Assembly: GCA_001916065.1 (NCBI GenBank)
Contig: MNRS01000017.1
Location: 1 to 64,000 of the forward strand
DNA length: 64,000 nucleotides
Origin: Clostridium sp. 28_17
Lineage (GTDB): Bacteria > Bacillota > Clostridia > TANB77 > CAG-508
Direction of reading: 5' to 3'
A program made the translations under genes and the position numbers. The notes beneath the pieces are model-generated. The model was not told the DNA's origin, did no database searches, and saw nothing but the letters and a program-made list of their open reading frames with translations. Within the stretch, counting starts at the first letter, position 1, and each line of letters starts with the position of its first letter. Below, one piece after another: positions 44,677 through 53,725 of this stretch.

Positions 44677-44711
44677 TTACAATAATATAAATAAAATTTA
44701 TATTATTGTAA
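44677..44711. repeat. AT-rich perfect inverted repeat
   Basis: Sixteen-base arms (TTACAATAATATAAAT and its complement) around an AAA loop lie between the GGDEF-like gene stop and ireB. There is no T-run on the minus strand, so it is more likely an RNA-stability or protein-binding site than a classical terminator. Confidence 0.6.
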
Positions 44712-44716
44712 TTAAA

Positions 44717-45817
44717 TTATATATTAGTAATATTACTTTCGTTTGCATCACAATTGTCTAAGTATTCTTCTTGTTTCTTTAATACTTCTTCAAGTCCTGT
44801 TCCTTTGTAATATGTTGATAGTGTAAAGTTTAATTTTGGGCATACTTCCATTTTTTTGTTTTCCTCTTCTTCGTCATTGGTTTCATTTAAACTAATTATT
44901 GTATTTTCTAGTTTTTCTTTTAATTCGTTTATAAATTCTGCTACTCCGTTAAGTTCTACTCCTGAAAAGGCTATTACAAATTTAGGTCCCATATATCTTA
45001 CATACACATATTGTGTAGATATATTTTGTTTTATGTATTCACTTGTTTTTTCTATTACTTTGTTTCCTAGTTCTCTACAATATTTGTGATTTATTTTTTC
45101 TAGATTTATTATTTTATACATACATATTGTTGATGTTGTATATTGGTCTATTATTTTTCTTCCTTCTCCATATAAATATTCTTCTGAATATAGTCCTGAG
45201 AATAAATCTTTTCTGACTATTGATTCTATTGTTTTTTGATGTCCTACTGTTTTTAGTACAGATACAATATTGTCTTTTATTACTTCTAATACTGTTGTGT
45301 CAACATTGTCAAAGTCGTGTGGTGTTCCACTTTCTATAATCCAATATCCTATATAAACATTGTCTATATATAATGGGAAGAATATTGCTGATTTGGCTCT
45401 TCCAAATTCCATCTTTTGATATGGCAATCTTTCTTGGTCATTGTTTACTGTAACATATTTAGGAGTGGCTTGTGCTATACTGTCTTTAAACATGTCAACG
45501 TCTTGCAATGATTTTAATGCATCCCAATGCATTTCATCGACATTTGATGCTTTTATTTCATATTCTGCACCATTAAATACAACTATAGTAGAATATTTAA
45601 TTTCATATTTTTCTATTAATATTTCATTTATTCTTTTTATTTTGTCATCAACTGATGATGTTTGTCCTATAGCACTCATAAAATCTTGCACTACGGAAAG
45701 GTTGTTTATTTTTTGATTAATATTTTTATATGTTTGTATTTTTTTATGTATATTTAGGTTATATGCTATTAATCCTAAAACTGCTATTATTAAAATTACT
45801 ACTACTATTATTAGCAC
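44717..45817 (-). CDS. membrane GAF + degenerate GGDEF protein, 366 aa
   Basis: One N-terminal membrane anchor (about 2-22) is followed by a GAF-like domain (about 45-195, with AIFFPLYIDNVYIGYWIIES) and a GGDEF-like domain (about 200-345). The signature loop is YMGPKFVIAF (about 284-293) instead of (G/S)GDEF, so diguanylate cyclase activity is not expected. It probably acts as a sensor or effector scaffold. The start is GTG at 45817 with AGGAGGG seven bases away. It follows the TadZ-like gene by 24 bp and likely belongs to the same unit. Confidence 0.7.
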   Translation of the reverse strand: MLIIVVVILIIAVLGLIAYNLNIHKKIQTYKNINQKINNLSVVQDFMSAIGQTSSVDDKIKRINEILIEKYEIKYSTIVVFNGAEYEIKASNVDEMHWDALKSLQDVDMFKDSIAQATPKYVTVNNDQERLPYQKMEFGRAKSAIFFPLYIDNVYIGYWIIESGTPHDFDNVDTTVLEVIKDNIVSVLKTVGHQKTIESIVRKDLFSGLYSEEYLYGEGRKIIDQYTTSTICMYKIINLEKINHKYCRELGNKVIEKTSEYIKQNISTQYVYVRYMGPKFVIAFSGVELNGVAEFINELKEKLENTIISLNETNDEEEENKKMEVCPKLNFTLSTYYKGTGLEEVLKKQEEYLDNCDANESNITNI

Positions 45818-45841
45818 TTTTTTACCCTCCTAATTGTTATT

Positions 45842-48220
45842 TTAATATCTATTTTTCATTTGATTTAGCGTTGAGTTCATGCTTGGTGAAAATACTCCAC
45901 TGTTTTTGTCTATTGTTGGTGGTGTATATGTTGATTTTCCTGAAATTGATGGATATATCATATCTGCTAAACTATTTAATATTTGTAAGATATTCTTTGG
46001 ATATCCTTTTGTTGATACTTCACAATTTATTATATTTTCCATATATCTTGTATATACTTCTTCATTAAATGGAACTCCAACATATCTTATTGTGTTTTTA
46101 TCAAATAATTCTGTCATGAATGACATTGCTGGATCATTATAATATGCCATTCCACCTATTATTGATTTGTCGTTTACTCCTCTTAGTTTTAATGCCTTAT
46201 TTAATACTATTCTTAATTTATTTTGATCTAAGATATTTTTAGATTTTAATTCTCTTAAAAATGCTGTTAATGGTTGTATTGTTAGTATGTCAAAGGTTTG
46301 AACTAAATATATTTCTTGTGTTTTTTCAAAATATTGAAGTGGTGTGTTAAAGTCACAGTCAATTAATACCAATGAATGTTTTTTTAACAATGTTTGTAAT
46401 ATTGTTCCTGCATTTTCTATTCCTTCTGTTTCTTCTGGTAATGATGTATATACTGTTAAATTTCTGTTTACTTGTATCCCGTTTGCAATTCCTTGTAATA
46501 AATTTGGAATAGAGTTCATTGCAACTTTTCTTAAATCTTCTTCATTTTTTGTATAAATATAGTATGAATTTCTATTTTGGGTTGTATCTAATATTGCTGT
46601 ATCTATTCCCATTCTTGCAGTTATATCTGCTATATTGTTCACAATAAATGATGTTCCATTTTTACTTGTTCCTACAAAGCATGCCACTTTTTTGTCTGAT
46701 GTTAATAAATTTGTAATATCTACATTGTCATATTGAATATCAGTATTTTGTAGGCTGTTTCCATACATTGTGCCTGTATTGTTTTCGTATGTAGGATTCA
46801 TATTATTAGTGTATGTGTTATTTATTTGTTCTTCTGTTTCATCTACTTCTGGCAATACTGTTGTTTCTTTTTCTTCTAGTCCTGGCAATATGTTTTCATT
46901 TTCATTTTCTTCTAACCCCGGTAAAGTTATCTCTTCTTTATTTTCTTCTTCAAAACCTGGTAATATAACTTCTTCTTTTTTCTCTTCTTCAAGTCCTGGT
47001 AATGTTATATTTTCTTGTTCTTCTATCACTGTATTTTTACGAGGTCTTCCTCTTTTTCTTTTTGGAGTTGCCTCTTCAGTTGCTTCTGGAAGTGGATTTT
47101 TACGAGGTCTTCCTCTTCTTCTTTTTGGTTCTTCTGTAACAGGTTCTTCTACTTTATTTTCTTCTTTTTTTGTTTCTTTTTTAATTTCTGGTTTCTTTTC
47201 TTCTTCGAAGTCGTCATCACTTAATAATTTATCTATTCTATCCATATCTTCTTTTTCAAACATTGGTCCTTTTTTGCTTATACTTGTTACTGTTTTTTCT
47301 GGTGCTGGTGTTTCTTCTTCATCTTCTATTAAGTCTTGGAACGCTTTAGCAGCCTTTGGTTTTGCTAGTTTCTTTGTGCTATTCATATTTACAGATGATG
47401 GAATAACAACTGGCCTTGAAAGTATTTTCTCTTTATTTCCTGTATTTAGTAATTTTTCACTTGGACCATCATTTTTTGTTTTTTTACCTTCGTTTTGTGC
47501 TCTTAAATTATCTGAAACTCTGCTGTTAAATGATATTATTTCCTGATATTTTGGTGATTTTTCCTCTAATACCGCTCTTACGTTTAAAGGTAAAAATTTG
47601 CTTATTATTCTTAATTGTACATCATTGTATTGTGATGCTATATTATTAAAACTTTCTACGTATTTTTTTTCGTCTTTTCCTAGTCTTTTATAGTGTGCTA
47701 ATATATTTTGTATCTCAACTTCACTTACATCATTTTCATTTTCTGTTTGATAAGAGACATCTTCTGAATCTATTTTATAATATATTTTTGCTTCTTTTTT
47801 TGAACGTGGTTTGTTTAACAATTCGCAAACTTTATCAACACTTCTGTCATTTCCTAGTAGTGCATTATATATTCCTATTCCAAATAATTTTACTAACATT
47901 TCTTCTGATTTTTCTCTTCTGTCTGAGCATATTAATATTATTGGAATATCGTCTCCCCTCATATTTGATGCTTCATCACTAATACTATCTAATTTGTCAA
48001 ATATAAATTTGTCTATTTGAGAATATTGTGTGTTTGAAAATGCTTCCAAATCTTCACTTATAACTATTCTGTCATAGTTTTTATCTTTTTGTAATTCTTT
48101 TAGTATTGCATTGAAGTAATATACATTTTTATATGAAATTATTTCTTTATAGTTTTTTTGATATCTTTTTACTATTGATTCTGATATCTCATCATTACTT
48201 ACTGCAAATAAAACTTTCAT
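45842..48220 (-). CDS. TadZ/CpaE-like protein with AT-hooks and LPGLEE repeats, 792 aa
   Basis: Residues 1-135 resemble a receiver-like domain without the phosphorylated Asp set (RIVISEDLE, IPIILICSD). Residues 240-505 are disordered and charged, with two AT-hooks (RRRGRPRKN at 367-375, KRKRGRPRKN at 387-396) and four LPG(L/F)EE repeats (405-450). Residues 508-760 are a ParA/MinD-like ATPase: a degenerate Walker A GTSKNGTS (517-524, no Lys before T/S), LVLIDCDFNTPLQ (617-629) and RIVLNKA. This is the domain order of TadZ/CpaE pilus-localisation proteins, but AT-hooks are unusual. Its start is 3 bp after the VirB2-like gene stop. Confidence 0.7.
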   Translation of the reverse strand: MKVLFAVSNDEISESIVKRYQKNYKEIISYKNVYYFNAILKELQKDKNYDRIVISEDLEAFSNTQYSQIDKFIFDKLDSISDEASNMRGDDIPIILICSDRREKSEEMLVKLFGIGIYNALLGNDRSVDKVCELLNKPRSKKEAKIYYKIDSEDVSYQTENENDVSEVEIQNILAHYKRLGKDEKKYVESFNNIASQYNDVQLRIISKFLPLNVRAVLEEKSPKYQEIISFNSRVSDNLRAQNEGKKTKNDGPSEKLLNTGNKEKILSRPVVIPSSVNMNSTKKLAKPKAAKAFQDLIEDEEETPAPEKTVTSISKKGPMFEKEDMDRIDKLLSDDDFEEEKKPEIKKETKKEENKVEEPVTEEPKRRRGRPRKNPLPEATEEATPKRKRGRPRKNTVIEEQENITLPGLEEEKKEEVILPGFEEENKEEITLPGLEENENENILPGLEEKETTVLPEVDETEEQINNTYTNNMNPTYENNTGTMYGNSLQNTDIQYDNVDITNLLTSDKKVACFVGTSKNGTSFIVNNIADITARMGIDTAILDTTQNRNSYYIYTKNEEDLRKVAMNSIPNLLQGIANGIQVNRNLTVYTSLPEETEGIENAGTILQTLLKKHSLVLIDCDFNTPLQYFEKTQEIYLVQTFDILTIQPLTAFLRELKSKNILDQNKLRIVLNKALKLRGVNDKSIIGGMAYYNDPAMSFMTELFDKNTIRYVGVPFNEEVYTRYMENIINCEVSTKGYPKNILQILNSLADMIYPSISGKSTYTPPTIDKNSGVFSPSMNSTLNQMKNRY
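46847..47122 (-). repeat. coding repeats: two AT-hooks and LPGLEE units
   Basis: Two near-identical stretches (plus-strand TTTTTACGAGGTCTTCCTCT at about 47034-47053 and 47097-47116) encode the two RGRPRKN AT-hooks. Just downstream, four units with the core LPG(L/F)EE spaced 13-16 residues apart plus one degenerate VLPEVDE end the stretch. They lie in the linker of the TadZ-like protein. Confidence 0.7.
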
Positions 48221-48223
48221 TGG

Positions 48224-48634
48224 TTACCCCCTTCCAAATTTTACAAACATTGCAAATGCTAGTGGTAAAATCTGGCATATAATTAATAATGTAACAAATG
48301 TTACTATTAAGCCCATTCCTTTTTCTAATGTATCTAATTTTCTTATACCTATTACATATTGGTGTATTGCTCCTATTGCAATTCCTAAAAAGCAAAATGG
48401 AATACTGTATATTCTAACTATATTTAAAATATATGCAACTGTTCCATATGCGTCTGAGCCATATTTTTGTTTATAGTCTTCTAGTGATTTTGTTTGTGTT
48501 TCTTTTATTTCAACTAATTGACTTTCTGTTTTATTGTCTATTGCTTTTGTTGTTTCAGCATATACTGTATTGGTAAAAGTAAATATCCCTAATGTCATTA
48601 CTAATATAGTGAATATTGCTAATACTTTTTTCAT
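48224..48634 (-). CDS. small secreted/membrane protein, VirB2/TrbC pilin-like, 136 aa
   Basis: A signal peptide (MKKVLAIFTILVMTLGIFTF then TNTVYAE, cleavage near 26) precedes a charged 40-residue stretch and two hydrophobic helices (about 76-93 and 106-128) joined by a short basic loop (GIRKLDTLEKG), ending FVKFGRG. This topology matches VirB2/TrbC-type pilins, but sequence similarity cannot be judged here. It is the first gene of a unit with the TadZ-like ATPase; its last codons contain the ribosome site (GGAAGGGGG) of that gene. Confidence 0.5.
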   Translation of the reverse strand: MKKVLAIFTILVMTLGIFTFTNTVYAETTKAIDNKTESQLVEIKETQTKSLEDYKQKYGSDAYGTVAYILNIVRIYSIPFCFLGIAIGAIHQYVIGIRKLDTLEKGMGLIVTFVTLLIICQILPLAFAMFVKFGRG

Positions 48635-48743
48635 TTTTTTAGCCCCTTTCTTATTTTCTTAAAAGTACTTATTTTTTTACATTTTTTATACCTATATATC
48701 ATACAATATCTTCAAAAAAATATCAAGGAATTTTACAAAAAAT

Positions 48744-50009
48744 TTACAATTTGTTATATAAATACTGCATTTTAGAGTAAACTGCATTTGCCCAGTTTTT
48801 GTCTGTTGCATATTTTGTGTTTATTCCCTTTAGTGTTGGTCCATTGTAATATGTTCCTGCGGCCTTTTCTCCTCCATAAATACTTGTACCCGCAGGATTT
48901 AAATAATATTTAACAAATACTCTTGCTAATAAATCTATGCTTTCTGAATAATTTGTAAAATTATATGCTCCGTTATATGGATTTGAATCATATGCACCAT
49001 ATCCAAATAAATTATTTTTTTGTAATGCTATTTTTGATGTTCCCCACGCACTTTCGTGTATTCCTACGGATGCAACAAATATTCCATTTATATTGTATTG
49101 TTTTTCAATGTAATAAAAATATTCCGCATTTTTTTCAAATATTTTATTTGTATCTTTACTATCTGATAATGCCTTTTTAAATTGTTCTAAAGTTAATCCA
49201 CTTGGTTTGTTTAATTGCATATTTATGCTAAGTGTTGATAATAATTGTCCTTTTGTTTTTGTTTCTGCCGTTGTTTGTTTTTGCTCTTCACTTGCATTTG
49301 GATTTATGTATATTGTACATTCTGCTTTAACCCATCCTGTTATATTTTGATATGATATTTTATACCAGTTTTGTGTTATCTCTAGTATTTTTAGTTCTTC
49401 TTCTTTTTTTAATGTTGTTATTTTTCTACTTTCTTCTGTTGCTTCCGCTCTTACTGCCAATTCGTCTGATGTTACATATATTTTGTCACCAACTTTAGCT
49501 TTATAATTGCTTGTATAGTTTGCCCCACCTATTTCTACTATTTTGTTTGCTGATGCTTTTGTTATTGTTGCATTTGTTTGTTCTTCTTTGATTTGATTTC
49601 CGTCTTTGTCATATGTTGTTTTTATTGTAATTTCTTGTTTTCCTTGTCTTCCTTCCTGCACTACTACTGACATTCCTTTTGGTATTTCTTTATTTGTTCT
49701 ATACTCTGTTAAATATTCTAATACTTCTTCTTTTTTTGTTATTTGTTCTGTCTGCCCATTATTTGTATTTTGATTTATTATTTGGTCTATATCTATTTTA
49801 TTTGCTTGGCTTATTTCCTGATTTTTTTCTGTTGTGTTTATTGTTTTGCTTGCATTGTCTGAATTTGCAGTCGTTTCTTTTGCATATGATTTATTTGTTG
49901 GAAAGTACATATTGAAAAATATTATTATATATAATATTGTAAAAAATGCAAATGCTAATATTATTATTGTTTTTAATGTTATTTTTATTTTATTTTCTTT
50001 TGTTTTCAT
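48744..50009 (-). CDS. G5-SH3-glucosaminidase cell-wall hydrolase, 421 aa
   Basis: The start at 50009 has AAAGGA upstream. A membrane/signal segment (about 11-34) is followed by a G5 domain (about 95-160, KKEEVLEYLTEYRTNKEIPK through TYDKDGNQIKEEQ), a bacterial SH3 domain (about 175-235, LAVRAEATEESRK and WYKISYQNITGWV) and a mannosyl-glycoprotein endo-beta-N-acetylglucosaminidase domain of the GH73 type (about 285-421, FVASVGIHESAWGTSKIALQ with the catalytic Glu, then NNLFGYGAYDSNPYNG). It cuts glycan strands outside the cell. It is the gene before the VirB2-like unit. Confidence 0.85.
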   Translation of the reverse strand: MKTKENKIKITLKTIIILAFAFFTILYIIIFFNMYFPTNKSYAKETTANSDNASKTINTTEKNQEISQANKIDIDQIINQNTNNGQTEQITKKEEVLEYLTEYRTNKEIPKGMSVVVQEGRQGKQEITIKTTYDKDGNQIKEEQTNATITKASANKIVEIGGANYTSNYKAKVGDKIYVTSDELAVRAEATEESRKITTLKKEEELKILEITQNWYKISYQNITGWVKAECTIYINPNASEEQKQTTAETKTKGQLLSTLSINMQLNKPSGLTLEQFKKALSDSKDTNKIFEKNAEYFYYIEKQYNINGIFVASVGIHESAWGTSKIALQKNNLFGYGAYDSNPYNGAYNFTNYSESIDLLARVFVKYYLNPAGTSIYGGEKAAGTYYNGPTLKGINTKYATDKNWANAVYSKMQYLYNKL

Positions 50010-50129
50010 TTTTTCTTTTCCTTTCATTTTTCTATTTTATGTGAAAGTTTTCTCTGTTTTTCTACTATTATTTTAATATTTCTGTGCTTTTTTGTCAATG
50101 GAAAATAAGTAGCAAATGTCGAAATTTCT

Positions 50130-50137
50130 CATATAAT
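50130..50137 (+). promoter_or_regulatory. candidate sigma-E type -10 of cotJ operon
   Basis: CATATAAT lies 22 bp before the cotJA start and matches the sporulation sigma-E -10 (CATACAAT) at seven of eight positions. The B. subtilis cotJ operon is known to be sigma-E dependent. The -35 region is not a clear match. Confidence 0.45.
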
Positions 50138-50158
50138 AAAAATAAAGGAGGATACAAA

Positions 50159-50536
50159 ATGTTTGGAAGAAGAAAATGTTATTGTATGAATAATAATTAT
50201 CAAAACAATTCATGTGAAGAACAAAACGACATAATGGAAGACAAATGTTCAAATGTAGCCAATGCAAATTTTAGCTGTAATCAAAATGAATACATGGATT
50301 GTTGTGAATGTGGATTTGAAGAAGAAGATAATGTATTTCCAGAAAATCCAATGTTAGGTCAAAGTTATGTACCTATCCAATATATGGATAAAACATTTAA
50401 ACCATGTGTAGGACTAAAAATGGGAACAATATTTCCAGAATTGGTCAGTCCTTATATGCCAGGTCAATCTATGAATGAAATAGAATATTTGGCAGCAACA
50501 AATACTATAAAGGAGGGCTGTAACAAATGTCAATAG
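50159..50536 (+). CDS. cotJA: spore coat associated protein CotJA
   Basis: 125 aa from the ATG at 50159, with an AAAGGAGG site. A cysteine-rich acidic N-terminus (RRKCYCMNNNYQNNSCEEQN..., nine or more Cys) leads into the CotJA core: GQSYVPIQYMDKTFKPCVGL then KMGTIFPELVSPYMPGQS (about 63-101). The N-terminal extension is longer than in B. subtilis CotJA. It overlaps cotJB by 10 bp. It is required for, or associated with, loading of CotJC into the inner spore coat. Confidence 0.93.
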   Translation: MFGRRKCYCMNNNYQNNSCEEQNDIMEDKCSNVANANFSCNQNEYMDCCECGFEEEDNVFPENPMLGQSYVPIQYMDKTFKPCVGLKMGTIFPELVSPYMPGQSMNEIEYLAATNTIKEGCNKCQ

Positions 50537-50778
50537 AAAAAGAAGAAATGTTACAACAAATAAGATGTTGTGATTTTGCAATAAATGAACTTGCTTTATA
50601 TTTAGATACACACCCAACAGATGACAACGCACTTTGCTTACACAGAAGATATTGCAGAGAAGCAAAAGATTTGAAAGATAAATATCAAAAAATCTATGGT
50701 CCTTTAACAATTAATTTTCCATGTAATAAATGGAGATGGCTAGAAGAACCATGGCCTTGGGAAGGAGGAATGAATTAA
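50527..50778 (+). CDS. cotJB: spore coat protein CotJB
   Basis: 83 aa. MLQQIRCCDFAINELALYLD (about 9-28), THPTDDNALCLHRRYCREAK and YGPLTINF followed by WRWLEEPWPWEGG are the CotJB pattern. It overlaps cotJA upstream, and its stop overlaps the cotJC start by one base, so all three are translationally coupled. Confidence 0.95.
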   Translation: MSIEKEEMLQQIRCCDFAINELALYLDTHPTDDNALCLHRRYCREAKDLKDKYQKIYGPLTINFPCNKWRWLEEPWPWEGGMN

Positions 50779-51368
50779 TGTGGACTTATAATAAAACATT
50801 ACAATATCCAATTAATATAAAATGTTCAGATCCAAGATTAGCAAAAGTAATAATTTCTCAATATGGTGGACCTGACGGCGAACTTGCAGCGTCTCTAAGA
50901 TATTTATCTCAAAGATTTGGCATGCCAGACCAAAATGCAAAGGCTATTCTTAATGATATAGGTACTGAAGAACTTGCTCACCTTGAAATGGTAGGAACAA
51001 TTGTACATCAATTGACAAGAGGTGCTTCAATTGAAGAAATAGAAAAAGCAGGTTTAGGACCATATTATACAGACCATGGCGTTGATATATATCCACAATC
51101 AGCAGCAGGCGCTCCATTTACAGCAGCATATATTGCATGTAAAGGTGACCCAATTGCAAACTTACAAGAAGATTTGGCTGCCGAACAAAAAGCTCGTGCA
51201 ACTTATGAAAAATTAATTGATTTATGTAGAGATAACCCAGATGTTATTGACCCATTAAGATATTTAAGAGAAAGAGAAGTTGTTCATTTCCAAAGATTTG
51301 GTGAGGCTTTAAGAGGCGTTCAAGATAAATTGGCCGAAAAGAAATTTTATATGAATGATTGCAAATAA
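50778..51368 (+). CDS. cotJC: spore coat protein CotJC, manganese-catalase family
   Basis: 196 aa starting MWTYNKTLQYPINIKCSDPR with a GAAGGAGGA site. The di-manganese ferritin-like core has Glu in GGPDGELAASLRYLSQRF, IGTEELAHLEMVGTI (ExxH) and EDLAAEQKARATYEK, then REREVVHFQRFGEAL (ExxH). It forms part of the spore coat and may remove peroxide. It is the last gene of the operon; a bidirectional terminator follows. Confidence 0.96.
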   Translation: MWTYNKTLQYPINIKCSDPRLAKVIISQYGGPDGELAASLRYLSQRFGMPDQNAKAILNDIGTEELAHLEMVGTIVHQLTRGASIEEIEKAGLGPYYTDHGVDIYPQSAAGAPFTAAYIACKGDPIANLQEDLAAEQKARATYEKLIDLCRDNPDVIDPLRYLREREVVHFQRFGEALRGVQDKLAEKKFYMNDCK

Positions 51369-51390
51369 TTAAAAAAGAATGATTTAAAAC

Positions 51391-51423
51391 AAAAAAGTCA
51401 AACTTTTTATGTTTGACTTTTTT
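51391..51423. terminator. bidirectional terminator
   Basis: AAAAAAGTCAAAC pairs with GTTTGACTTTTTT around a 7-base loop. It has T-runs in both directions and ends cotJC and the convergent argS. Confidence 0.9.
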
Positions 51424-53128
51424 ACATTTTTTCTGGCATTTCTATTCCTAGTAAATTTGCACCTTGTTTTAAAACTTGTGATACTGCATAAGTTAAGTAA
51501 ACACGTGCATCCTGGACATCTTTATCATCAACAATAATTTTATTTTCATTATAAAAACTACTATATGCTTTTGCTAATTCAATTAAATATCTCGCAAGTA
51601 TTGATGGTTCGTTCTTATCTGTTACTTGAATTAATATATCTTCGAAATTATAAATCAATTTTAAAATTGCCATTGAATATTCATCTGATAAATTGTCTAT
51701 TTTAACATTTTCGATTTTTGGTAAATATCCTGCCTTTTCTAATACACTTTTTGTTCTAACATATGTATATTGAATATATGGTCCTGTTTCGCCTTGAAAG
51801 TTTAATATTGTATTCCAATCAAAGACTTCATCTTTAATTCTTGACGCAGACATATCATTAAATATAACTGCACCTATTCCAACTTTTTTAGCAACTTCTT
51901 CTTTATTTTCCAAGTCCGGATTTTTTTGTTCAATTATTTCTTTGGCTCTAGAAATTGCTTCATTTAACAATTCTTCAAGTTTAATAATATTACCTTCTCT
52001 TGTTGACATTTTTCCTTCTGGTAGCAATACCATTCCAAATGACACATGTTCTAGTCCATTTGTATATTTTTCATCTAATCCTAAAAGTTTTGCAACTTCA
52101 AATACTTGTTTAAAGTGTAATACTTGTTCATATGATGTTACATATAATGCTTTATCAAAATCATATGTTCTAGCCCTATATAAAATTGCAGCTAAATCCC
52201 TTGTTGCATATGTTGTAGAACCATTTGATTTTTCTATTATACATGGTGTATTTATTCCTTTATCTTCCAAGTCTATTATTTTTGCTCCTTGTGATTCTAC
52301 AAGTTTACCTGTTTTTTTTAACAAATCTATTACTTCTGGCATCTTGTCAGAATAGAATGACTCTCCATTCCAAGAATCAAACTTGCTTCCAAGTAAATCA
52401 TATACTTTTTGAAATTCTTGTAAACTTAGTTTTCTAAATTTTTTCCAAATTTCTACGCAATATGAATCTCCATCTTCTAATTTTTTGAAATTATTTCTGC
52501 AATTTTCTAATATTTGTTCATCATTTTTGCATGCTTCATTTATTCTTATATAGATTTTTGTTAATTCATTTATTGGATCTTTTTCAATGTCATATTCTTC
52601 GCCCCACATTTTGTAGCCTTCTATTAATTTTCCAAATTGTGTTCCATAATCCCCTAAATGATTTACACCTGTAACATTATATCCTAAATATTTGTATATA
52701 TTGTATAGTGCTCCACCTATTACTGTTGAACGTAAATGGCCTATATGAAATGGCTTTGCAATATTGGGTGCTGAATAGTCTATGACAATGTTTTTTCCTT
52801 CTCCCACTATTGATTTTCCATATTGCTCTGTCTTTGATATTTCTCCTAATACTTCTTCTGCTAATGTTGATTTGTTTATAAAAAAGTTTAAGTAACCTCC
52901 TGCTACTTCTACTTTTTCTATTTCTTCTACAGGTTCTATTTTTTCTTTTATTTCATCTGCAATTGCTGGTGGTGCCTTCCTCAATTCCTTTGCTAACCTA
53001 AAACATGGAAAGGCGTAATCGCCATTTTTGCTATCTTTAGGTGTTTCTATGTAACCTTCCAATTCTTTTGCATTTATTTCTATTGTTTTTGATATCTGTT
53101 TTGCTATTATTTGTTTAAAATTTTTCAT
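51422..53128 (-). CDS. argS: arginyl-tRNA synthetase
   Basis: 568 aa. The N-terminal Add-1 domain is followed by the HIGH motif as DYSAPNIAKPFHIGHLRSTV (about 118-137), VNHLGDYGTQFGKL and the KMSKS equivalent as GKMSTREGN (about 373-381); the C-terminal anticodon helices include YIQYTYVRTKSVLEKAG. It charges tRNA-Arg. It is 13 bp downstream of gmk. No T-box leader is seen; expression is from the upstream operon. Confidence 0.96.
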   Translation of the reverse strand: MKNFKQIIAKQISKTIEINAKELEGYIETPKDSKNGDYAFPCFRLAKELRKAPPAIADEIKEKIEPVEEIEKVEVAGGYLNFFINKSTLAEEVLGEISKTEQYGKSIVGEGKNIVIDYSAPNIAKPFHIGHLRSTVIGGALYNIYKYLGYNVTGVNHLGDYGTQFGKLIEGYKMWGEEYDIEKDPINELTKIYIRINEACKNDEQILENCRNNFKKLEDGDSYCVEIWKKFRKLSLQEFQKVYDLLGSKFDSWNGESFYSDKMPEVIDLLKKTGKLVESQGAKIIDLEDKGINTPCIIEKSNGSTTYATRDLAAILYRARTYDFDKALYVTSYEQVLHFKQVFEVAKLLGLDEKYTNGLEHVSFGMVLLPEGKMSTREGNIIKLEELLNEAISRAKEIIEQKNPDLENKEEVAKKVGIGAVIFNDMSASRIKDEVFDWNTILNFQGETGPYIQYTYVRTKSVLEKAGYLPKIENVKIDNLSDEYSMAILKLIYNFEDILIQVTDKNEPSILARYLIELAKAYSSFYNENKIIVDDKDVQDARVYLTYAVSQVLKQGANLLGIEMPEKM

Positions 53129-53141
53129 TGAAACCTTCCTT

Positions 53142-53708
53142 TTATTTTTCTAACCTTTTTTCATTTTCAATAATAGTCATAATTATTTGAACAGTTTTTT
53201 CTAAATCATCATTTTTTATTACATAATCATATAAATTAATTTTAGATTCCTCATATTCTAGCCTGTTTAAACGTAATTGCATATCCGCTTCTGATAAATT
53301 ATCACCACGATTTATAAGTCTATTTTTTAATTCTTCTTTATCAACTTTTAAAAATATTGTAACTAATTTCGTATCATTAGATAACATTTTGATTAAATTT
53401 TCTGTACCATTTACTTCTATATCTTTAACTATTATTTTACCACTCTGAATTTTTTCATTCATTAATTTTTTAGATGTACCATAATAATTTTCATGATGCA
53501 AATCATATTCATAAAATTCTCCATTATTTATTTTTTCTTTAAATTCTTCTTTTGATATAAAGTGATATTGTATACCCTCTTCTTCTCCTGGTCTTGGTCC
53601 TCTAGACGTAAAAGATGGAAGTGATATAACATTTTCCATCCTTTTTATTAATTCTTTTTTTATTGTATCTTTACCTGCTCCAGAAACTCCTGATAATATT
53701 ACTAGCAT
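53142..53708 (-). CDS. gmk: guanylate kinase
   Basis: 188 aa. P-loop LVILSGVSGAGKDTIKKELI (about 2-21), then SFTSRGPRPGEEEGIQYHFI (about 32-51, GMP site with TSR.PR.GE), DVEVNGTENL-like KDIEVNGTEN (about 95-104) and RLNRLEYEE. The P-loop has GAGKDT where GVGKGT is common, but all key residues remain. It phosphorylates GMP/dGMP. It follows rpoZ by 17 bp, the reverse of the B. subtilis gmk-rpoZ order. Confidence 0.94.
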   Translation of the reverse strand: MLVILSGVSGAGKDTIKKELIKRMENVISLPSFTSRGPRPGEEEGIQYHFISKEEFKEKINNGEFYEYDLHHENYYGTSKKLMNEKIQSGKIIVKDIEVNGTENLIKMLSNDTKLVTIFLKVDKEELKNRLINRGDNLSEADMQLRLNRLEYEESKINLYDYVIKNDDLEKTVQIIMTIIENEKRLEK

Positions 53709-53725
53709 TTTAATTCCCCTTTTTA

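Noticed and set aside
44717..45817. Active diguanylate cyclase
   Set aside because: The signature loop reads YMGPKFV instead of GGDEF or GGEEF, so the domain is treated as degenerate.
46770..47546. 258-codon open frame antisense to the TadZ-like gene
   Set aside because: It is the mirror of the Glu/Lys/Pro-rich repeat linker, giving Ser/Phe-rich low-complexity protein, with no ribosome site; the minus-strand gene is clearly real.
51369..53200. T-box riboswitches for argS, lysS or trpS
   Set aside because: Leaders before 53128, 19950 and 23488 are too short and lack the T-box TGGNACCGCG-type sequence.
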